A stretch of 64,000 nt of DNA from Voacanga thouarsii (Eukaryota > Streptophyta > Magnoliopsida > Gentianales > Apocynaceae): positions 992,001 to 1,056,000 of the forward strand of contig JANUWF010001190.1 in NCBI GenBank assembly GCA_026120185.1, read 5' to 3'. Within the stretch, counting starts at the first letter, position 1, and every line of letters starts with the position of its first letter. The translations under genes and the position numbers were made by a program. Under the pieces are notes generated by a model that worked only from the letters and a program-made list of their open reading frames with translations, searched no databases and was not told the DNA's origin. Below, in pieces: positions 56,810 to 64,000 of the stretch.

Positions 56810-58404
56810 GAGGGGCTAAGTGCAATTATTTAGTTAAGGGGCTTTTATTAATTTTTCATTATAGGCTCAGGTATATTTTGAACGGCTACGTTGTTTCTGA
56901 AACTATTCCAGAAGAGGAGAAGAGTGAAGAGAAGGGAGAATATGAGAAGGGACTTGAGCCTTTGGCATCAACTCTTAGTAAGTTAGCTTTCCCCTTGTGT
57001 TTTATGGTGTTTGTAACCCAGGATTGGGATAAATTGTTCTTGAATCGAAGTTAGAGTATTAGGGTTCTAAATCGGAAAAAATTGATTGGAAGATTAATTG
57101 TATTGTTTGGGTTTTAATTGAAGGTGAATAAGTGTTTGGAGACTTGAGTGGAAGCTTTAGGAGGTTCCAAGAGACTGAATTCAGTAGTTAAGGAAATTGG
57201 GTTTTCCTGTATTTGGTACTGGGTACTGGTTACTATTTTTTTCAAAATCAATTATATCTCTTGATTTCTTTATGAAATTAGTATTTTGACTATATGAAAA
57301 TGGTATTGAGCATGATATGTTGATTGTTATTTTCGTACTAATAGTTATGTTCATTGAAAGTTATGAGCTTAAGTTAAGTTTTATGTCTATGTACTGATTT
57401 TTTTATTCATGTGATGTTAAATGCTTATGGGTTTCATTTTGGTAGGAAATTCCCCAACTTTATAAGTTATAAGGCTCTACTAGGGGGATACAATACCTAG
57501 AATAAGTTAAGACCCTTCTTCCAATGGAATATAATAATTGGAAGACTGATCAATTAAGCCAAATCAAGTCCCTAAGCATGAATTATCTTCGTGAATTAAG
57601 TTTTGTTTAAGCATATTTAAGTACGTATACATGATTTTTGGTGCACAAAACGGCATTTTCTATTATTAAAGTGGGTGATAAAAACTGCGTTTTTGGTCTG
57701 AAAAGTTATAGGTTGGATTTTAGATGTTCTGGAAATCGCGCCTGCGCATTCCAAAATACACCCGGTGCTGGGTACACTCTATTTTGACTCCAGTGCCAGT
57801 TTTCCTCTATTGAAGCGATGGTTTTCTCACTTATTTCAATCACCATTATTGTTACTGAATAAACCACACCAATTTGGTAGTTATGTGCCAAATATGCCTC
57901 TTTTGGTTCAGTAATGAGTAATATTAAGAAATTCATTGTTCATCTTTTTCTCCTCCTTTTTTTTGGGTGATACTCCGAGATCTTCACATGGTGCGACCAA
58001 CCCACCAGGGAGATATTTTAAGACCCCACGAGTTTTGTTGTACCTTAAATTTGTAAACTTTTATGACCAAACGTTTTGTAAATGAATATGTATATGTAGC
58101 CTACTCAATCCCGGGTAGGCCAGATTTCCTTAATGAGTTAGTGAGCTCACCCTTTATTTAACATTTTGTAGGTTCTCAGTTAGATGAGGATGAGTTAAAA
58201 GAATGGTTTGAAGAGGATCTAGAGTGATTAGTTGTTTTTCATTTTTGTTCAATTTTATGTATGTTTTGTTTTGGATTTAAAAACGATGTAAGGATATTCT
58301 TTAAATATTATTAGAATATTATATTTTGGTTATTTATGGTATGTAAGGGTTCGATATTTCTTTTTGGAGTGTTGTCATGTCATCCTCGGCTTTGGGGCGT
58401 GACA
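56810..58404 (+). repeat. 3' LTR of the Gypsy element
   Basis: Starts TGAGGGGCTAAGTGC and ends GGGGCGTGACA, 1595 bp. It has a small extra duplication near 56925 (AGAAGAGTGAAGAGAAGG) relative to the 5' LTR. Confidence 0.9.
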
Positions 58405-58482
58405 AATTAACTAAAAAATTTATTTTTCTTAATTTTTGTGTAATTAGTTAAAGTTGACAAATAATTTGGGACGGAAGAAGTA

Positions 58483-58912
58483 AATTAAAGTGATGATACA
58501 GCTGATTAAAAATGTACTTTAATAACTATAAGTTAAATTTATCATATAGATTTTTATTATTGTGGTGTATAAAAAGAAAATGATAATAGTTGTTAATAAC
58601 TTGAGAGATGGAAAAATCTTTAGGACAATTACTAGTAAAAGATCCAAAAGAATCAGCACTCGATGTGGTTGCATGGATTTAGCAATCTTGCCCAAACTAT
58701 AATAATGTGATTTTTTCTGAAACCTTTTTGCATGAAACCTTTTTGTCTATTCCTTTCTTCAATACAACTAAGGGAATACTTCCATGGTGTCGAATATTTC
58801 ATTCGGATCTGCGTCAAAGTTGGTTGCTACAATACAACTATTAAAGCAACCAATCAAAGCAAATATCTTCCTTACCGAAACAATGGCAATGTGAATCCTT
58901 ACACCACCATGT
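58483..58912. other. Intergenic
   Basis: AT-rich spacer between two MITE insertions. No gene was supported. Confidence 0.5.
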
Positions 58913-59720
58913 AACTCCCTCCATCTATAAATAATTGACTTAATTTTTTTTAATTTGTCCAAAAATAACTGTTCACTTTCTAAATATAAGTTATACTTCC
59001 TTCGTCTCTATTTATCTGTGACAACCGAAAAGTTTTAGTGTCCCTTTTTATCTGTTACATTAAAAAAATTTAGATGTCATTAATGTTAATTTCATTACTA
59101 TACACTTGTATTAAATAATTTTGAAAAATGAAAGTGTAATAATTTTAGAGAGAGAGTTGAGCAAACAAAGCAAGGAAATAGTTGTGGAGAATATTAAATT
59201 CAAGGGTACTTTTGGAATATATAAACAAAGTTATATGAATTTAAGAAACTAACTAATTTTTCTTAACTTGTGTGAAGTAGTTAACTGTGATAGATAAATA
59301 GGGACGGAAGGAGTATTTAATTATTTTTTTCAATTTTACCCTTAGTACAAATTTTTATCAATTAATTAGTATTACAATTACACATATTGAAGTTATTTTA
59401 ACCAATAATAAAATCACGTTATCCTATAAAAATAGTCAAACGTGTAATTTAATGAGGTGATATGTGTGAAAATAAGACTTTAAAACAAAAAGTGGGAAGA
59501 GAGAGACAAATGACATAAGTGAAAAGAGAGAGACATATATAATTATTAGAATGATATAATTAAAGAAGTAGTGGAATTCAAACTAATGAGGTGAGAAAGA
59601 TAATAAAAATACTTCAAATGGTATAGTGGACATTTTAATTATTTTTACTATAGAATTTCACAATTTCTTAATATGCGTAATTTTTACAATTAAGTCAGTT
59701 ATTTATGAATAGATGGAGTA
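58913..59720. mobile_element. Stowaway-like MITE (family A) carrying an inner MITE
   Basis: Ends CTCCCTCCATCTATAAATAA and the complement TTATTTATGAATAGATGGAG, with TA at the right. It aligns along its length with the MITE at 18392-18839 once the insert at 58996-59313 is removed. It also has a short local duplication near 59470-59540 (AAGAGAGAGACA). Confidence 0.75.
58996..59313. mobile_element. Inner Stowaway-like MITE (family C)
   Basis: Ends CTTCCTTCGTCTCTATTTAT and ATAAATAGGGACGGAAGGAG are inverted repeats. TA duplications sit at 58994-58995 and 59314-59315. The host MITE continues on both sides. Confidence 0.85.
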
Positions 59721-59735
59721 TTTCCCAACTCTTAA

Positions 59736-60221
59736 TGTTGTGGAAAAGTAACAACATATAAAATTTACACACTACACACTAAAAAGGAATTATAAGTAAG
59801 AAAAATATAAGAACATATAAAATTTATATGGTTGTTATAAAATTTGGGTAGTGTTAGAATAAAATCTACACACTACACACTAAAAATGTAGTGTTAGAAT
59901 AAAATTTACACACTACATACTAAGAAAACTTTAACTATTCTTTACACAAGAATTTCTTCAAACTTCTCTCTTTCTTTTCTCTCACAATTCTTTTTACAAA
60001 ATGATGGTGCATTTCAAACTTAGATCTCTTAATTAGTGGAATACATCATCTTCCACTAATCTTAATTATTGATGTCTCCACTAAATGGTGTACATCCTTA
60101 AAAATCCATAATTAGTGGAGCTTCCACTAATTTCTTAATAATTCACATAAATCCATAATTAGTGGAGCTTCTACTAATTAGTGGAGTTTCCAGTAATTCC
60201 ATTCAGAGTATATTCATAACA
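59736..60221 (-). repeat. 3' LTR of the minus-strand Copia
   Basis: On the minus strand it starts TGTTATGAATATACTC right after the tract CCAATGGGGGAG (60222-60233) and ends CCACAACA at 59736. It contains several copies of AATTAGTGGAGCTTC-like words between 60110 and 60190. Confidence 0.7.
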
Positions 60222-60349
60222 CTCCCCCATTGGATGTCCATCTATTACATAAAGAATATGCCTCATTAAAACCTTCCTAGATAAAAATTCAGTGGGAAAA
60301 AAATATAGTGAAGGAAAAATAGTACATTATTCTATATGTCTGTTTATTA

Positions 60350-62340
60350 CTCCTCCTAATGAAATGATTCCTTTAAATCTTTGAACCGACGCATACCAAT
60401 TTTATATCTCAACTTCTCAAATGTTGTAGTCGGTAAAGTCTTTGTGAAAATATCTGCAAGGTTGTCACATGACCGAATTTGTAGCACATCAATTTCACAT
60501 TTCTTCTCGAGTTCATGAGTAAAGAAGAATTTTGGTGAAATATGTTTTGTCCGATCTCCTTTAATATATCCTCCTCGTAATTGAGTTATGCAAGCTGCAT
60601 TATCTTCATAAAGAGGAATTGGAATATCTCTGATAGATGATAATCCACAACTTTCTTGGATATCATGAATTATGGATCGTAACCATACACATTCTCTACT
60701 TGCTTCATGAATGACTATACTTTCAGTATGATTTGAAGAAGTAGCTGCTTGAAAATATCGAATGACTTGTGTAATTCCATTCAAATGTCGTCGTGTTGGT
60801 GAAGAACTAAATCTTACTAATAAATTGACAGCAAAGACAATATCAGGTCATGTATTGTTAGCAAGATATATCAATACACCAATTGCACTGGGATATTGTA
60901 CTTCAGGACCAAGGAGTTCTTCATCATCTTCTTGAGGTTAAAAAGGATCTTTATTCATATCTAATGATCGGACGATCATTGGAATACTCAATGGATGTGC
61001 TTTGTCCATGTAAAATCTTTCTAGAACTTTTGTTGTATATGTTGATTGATGAAACTTGCCAAATGTTCAATTTGTACACTAAAGCAAAATATAATTTTAC
61101 CAATATCCTTGATGTCGAATAATCAATTGTTTCTTAGAGCTCTTCAGGAGTTTCAATAAGATTAATATCATCAACATATATAACAAATTTAGAACCAAAT
61201 TTCTTAATAAAAACACATGGACATACCTGGTCATTTTTTAAATCTATCTTTCAATAAATATTCACTAAAACGATTGAACTACATGCGCCTAGATTGCTTC
61301 AGGCCATATAATGATTTCTACAACTTGATGGAGTAATTTTCACGAGAATAATGTTTATATGTTTCGGGCATGCGAAATCTTTTAGAGATTTTCATGCAAA
61401 TATCATTTTCTAAATTTCCATACAAGTAAGCAGTGGCAATATCTAATAGGCGCATATATATCTTTTCATGTACTGCCAAACTGATAAGATATCGGAGTGT
61501 AATAGCATCAACAATAGGATAATAAGTTTCATCATAATCCATACCTGGCCTTTGTGAAAAATCTTGGGCTACTAACCGTATTTTATATCATATGATTTCA
61601 TTATTTTCATTGCGATTTCTCACAAATATCCATTTGTAACCAACAAATTTTACACCTTTTGGTGTTCGGACTGCTGGTCTGAAGACTTCACGTTGTGTCA
61701 GTGCATTTAACTCCAATTGAATCGCATCTTTCCATTGTAACCAATCTTTTCTATGCCGACATTCATCAACTGTTATTGGTTCAGGATCATTATTATCCTG
61801 TATAACATCAAGAGATATATTATATGTAAACATATTATTAATAATTGTTTCTATCCGATTCCAACTTCTACTGGAAGTAGTATAATTGATAGAAATTTCA
61901 GTGTTACTTTCATCAACTTCTGGTTCTTTGTCATCAGTTTTCTCTTGGTCTTTATCATTCTTTTCTTCAATATGATCATCTGGATCACTTACTCCTCTTT
62001 TCTTTCGAGGATTTTTATCTTTAGAACCAAGAGGTCGGCCACGCTTCTGGCGTGCTTTTGACTCAGCAGCTATAGGTATAATATTTTGTTCTGTTGGAAC
62101 TTCAATTCGAATAGGAGCATTTATAGCTGGAATATGCGATTTTGTAACTCTTCTGGAGTCAACAAAAGCATTTGGTATTTGATTTGTAATACTTTGCAAA
62201 TGAATTATCTTTTGAACTTCAAGTTCACATGTGCTTGTGCGCGGATCAAGATAATTTAATGATGTTATCCAAGCAAGATCTTTCTTATACTGTTTCTGTT
62301 CTCCTCCTAATTTAGAGAATAATGATTTCACAAGAGAATA
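60350..62340 (-). pseudogene. Copia pol remnant (RT and RNase H)
   Basis: In mRNA order: linker with YLDPRTSTCELEVQKIIHLQ (about 62250), Lys/Arg-rich KRGRPLGSKDKNPRKKRG, RT start (WLQWKDAIQLELNAL, GYKWIFVRNRN), RT middle (DIATAYLYGNLENDICMKI, 61318-61542), catalytic YVDD (61167-61178), and RNase H (YEDNAACI, RTKHISPKFFFTHEL, DNLADIFTKTLP, 60356-60784). Stops and shifts separate the pieces, so it is inactive. Confidence 0.9.
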
Positions 62341-62513
62341 AGGGAAAAGAAAAATAAATTTAAGAACATGATAACAAGTAGGAAATGCCAAGAAATCTAT
62401 TATAAAAATCTCTTTTTTTTCACTCTTCCCGGTATCATCTTTTCCCCTTCCTCCTTATCTTTTTTTCTCCTCCGTCCTCCGTCCCTCCACCTATCATCTA
62501 CTTCTTCTTCTTC

Positions 62514-62552
<39 letters not shown>

Positions 62553-62624
62553 GTATGTATCGATATATATCTCAATCATCAGTCATTAGTAAATATAAAA
62601 AAAATAAAAAACCTCAAAGCAGAT
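62341..62624. other. Upstream region of the RKD-like pseudogene
   Basis: Strongly pyrimidine-rich on the plus strand (CTTCCTCC-type words, 62400-62515), then a CA repeat and a short A-rich leader. The truncated Copia ends about 285 bp before the ATG. Confidence 0.5.
62519..62549. repeat. CA microsatellite
   Basis: About 15 AC units, 75 bp before the RKD-like ATG. Confidence 0.95.
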
Positions 62625-63918
62625 ATGGAGACTCGTAATTCATTTGAGACATGGTCAAATTTTGACTTGGTTTTTAACGCAGAAGATTTTGATGTATTTT
62701 TTTTTCCAAACCAACCGCTTTCGCCTAATTTCAGGTGAGATACGCGAGATACCTTTGAGGGCTTCCCTTTTTTTTTAGTGTGCTTGATAATGAAATTAAA
62801 CTCTCTTTTGATTTGTTGTGATGTAAATCAGTGGTAGTTCTGGACATGCTGTTTTAGATTTTCAATTTGATCTATCCATTTAAGAGACTGCTTTTGATAC
62901 TGTTCCTCTGAATGAGGATATGCTTGTGCATGATCTTTTCTACTCCCTAATGGATTTTGAACAAAGTCAGAATATGGTTCCAGGTTATCATACATTCAAA
63001 CATGAATTTTGAATGGTATTACCTTTACTGATATTATTTTTCTTTTTCTAGGAGAAATAATGAGTGGTATTGGCAACGAATTTGGAGTGAGGACCCATGA
63101 AATGCATAATATCGAAGTTCAAGATATTATTACGGACGAAATTCCTATGGAGAAGAAGAGGATTAGGAGGCAGAGAGAGGAGAAGGATAATAGCTCCAAG
63201 ACACTATTAAGAAAAACTATTTTGCAGTACTTTTATCTGCCAATCAAGAGCGCGACCAAAGAATTGAATATTGACTTAACTCGTTTTAAGAACAGATGTA
63301 TGGAGTTGGGAATTCGTTGATGGCCTCACAGGAAGTTGATGAGTTTGGAGACCCTAATCAAGAATGTTCAGATTCTCTCTCTCACACACTTATAATTTGC
63401 AAGTATGAAACTATGAAAGATTTATAAGTAAATAATGATTGGAATGAATGTATCTCCACCGATGATATCACTTCGATTTACAGGAGCGAAATAAAGATGA
63501 AGGAGGACATATGACTGAGAAGAAGTTAAGAGAAGCCATTGAGATACTGGAACGTGAGAAGAAGTTGGTGGAAGAAAATCCTGATACGCGGTTGGAAGAC
63601 CAAACACAGAAATTTAGACAAGCATACTTCAAGGCCAAATATAATAAGAAACTTAAGGGGATGAGAAAATCCCAAAACTCATTGCGCAGTAACTTCATGG
63701 CTAATTCTGCTGCTAGTTTAGATACTGGCCCAAGGAAGAAGAAAGAGGAGGAGGATGCCGAAGAAGAGGATCTGAAGTCCATAATTGCTACCTGTTTGTC
63801 GTCCTCTAATGCAAACATAGAAAAAGAACAACTACAAACATTCATCCTAAATTTGTCAGCTCTATTGAAAAAGAGCAACTACAAGCATGTATTCTCAAAT
63901 TCACGTGAACACCAGTGA
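62625..63918 (+). pseudogene. RKD: RKD-type RWP-RK transcription factor with premature stops
   Basis: Four exons by phase and splice sites: 62625-62734, 62832-62983, 63052-63371 and 63484-63918, which would be 338 codons plus a stop. The RWP-RK domain in exon 3 reads LRKTILQYFYLPIKSATKEL, then FKNRCMELGIR, stop (TGA at 63318), WPHRKLMSLETLI. The stop falls exactly on the first Arg of the RWPxRK signature. A second in-frame stop (TAA) lies in exon 2 at about 62881. The expected donor after exon 3 reads AT instead of GT (63372). Exon 4 encodes the coiled-coil-like tail of RKD proteins (EKKLREAIEILEREKKLVEE). RKD proteins are nuclear regulators of egg-cell and embryo identity. As written, this copy cannot make the DNA-binding domain. 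Confidence 0.82.
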
Positions 63919-64000
63919 GATGAATGAAGAAAATGCAAGTGAACACAAGACTTATGATTAAAACGAGATAGATTTTTTTTCTGAACTGTTAGCAGTAATA

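Larger units (their letters stand above)
47089..58404 (+). mobile_element. Ty3/Gypsy Tekay/Del-type LTR retrotransposon, complete but degenerate
   Basis: Two LTRs (47089-48660 and 56810-58404) flank a tRNA-Met primer site, gag, protease, RT, RNase H, integrase and a chromodomain-like tail. Domain order (integrase last) makes it Gypsy, and the pol tail makes it a Tekay-like chromovirus. Flanks AATTT/AATTA form an imperfect 5-bp target duplication. LTRs differ at several percent of sites and pol has many stops, so the insertion is old. A solo LTR interrupts pol at 53575-56558. Confidence 0.92.
46868..58482. mobile_element. Stowaway-like MITE (family B), split by a Gypsy insertion
   Basis: The left part (46870-47088) begins CTTCCTCCGTCCCAAATTAT. 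The right part (58405-58480) ends with the complement AATAATTTGGGACGGAAGAAG. TA flanks both outer ends (46868-46869, 58481-58482). Removing the intervening retrotransposon leaves a MITE of about 295 bp. The inverted ends match over about 20 bases with one or two differences. Confidence 0.85.
59736..62340 (-). mobile_element. Copia LTR retrotransposon, 5'-truncated, minus strand
   Basis: On the minus strand it runs pol fragment, purine tract and 3' LTR. The pol part is cut at about 62340 in the linker between integrase and RT, so gag, protease, integrase and the 5' LTR are missing. It begins within a few bases of the right end of the family A MITE. Confidence 0.85.

Noticed and set aside
62519..62549. 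Short regular repeats considered as a CRISPR-like array
   Set aside because: It is a simple CA microsatellite in plant nuclear DNA; no spacers and no cas genes.

Overview
This is eukaryotic nuclear DNA from a flowering plant, almost certainly a eudicot. The genes are intron-rich and AT-rich around the exons. The PPR gene resembles Arabidopsis At5g44230, and the retroelements (Sirevirus/Copia, RTE LINE, Tekay/Del-type Gypsy, Stowaway-like MITEs) are typical of plants. Nothing bacterial, organellar or CRISPR-like was seen. The species cannot be named from the sequence.

Layout. 1-6832: 3' half of a decayed Sirevirus-type Copia element, with broken pol, a broken env-like ORF, two purine tracts and a 3' LTR. 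7183-10085: decayed RTE-clade LINE on the minus strand. 10713-43438: a block of low-copy host genes. In order these are a 17-exon type I membrane protein (-), a GT4-type glycosyltransferase (+), a small winged-helix-like protein (-), an intronless DYW-type PPR editing factor (+), a YSK2 dehydrin (-), a HECT-like E2-binding protein (-), and a group S1 bZIP factor (-) whose leader carries the sucrose-control uORF. 46868-58482: a nest of transposons in which a MITE is split by an 11.3-kb Gypsy element, whose pol gene is itself split by a ~3-kb solo LTR carrying 397-bp tandem repeats. 58913-62340: a MITE inside a MITE, then a truncated Copia on the minus strand. 62625-63918: an RKD-type RWP-RK gene with premature stops.

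The multi-exon models were built by reading exons by eye and requiring GT/AG borders and matching phases at every junction. The membrane protein (399 aa), glycosyltransferase (481 aa), HECT-like protein (573 aa), dehydrin (166 aa) and winged-helix-like protein (129 aa) all close into single frames. The host genes do not form a pathway; they are an ordinary gene neighbourhood between repeat-rich flanks. The items most worth a second look are the RKD pseudogene with a stop at the RWP-RK signature, the S1 bZIP uORF, the datable transposon nest, and the membrane protein with a C-terminal tyrosine sorting signal.
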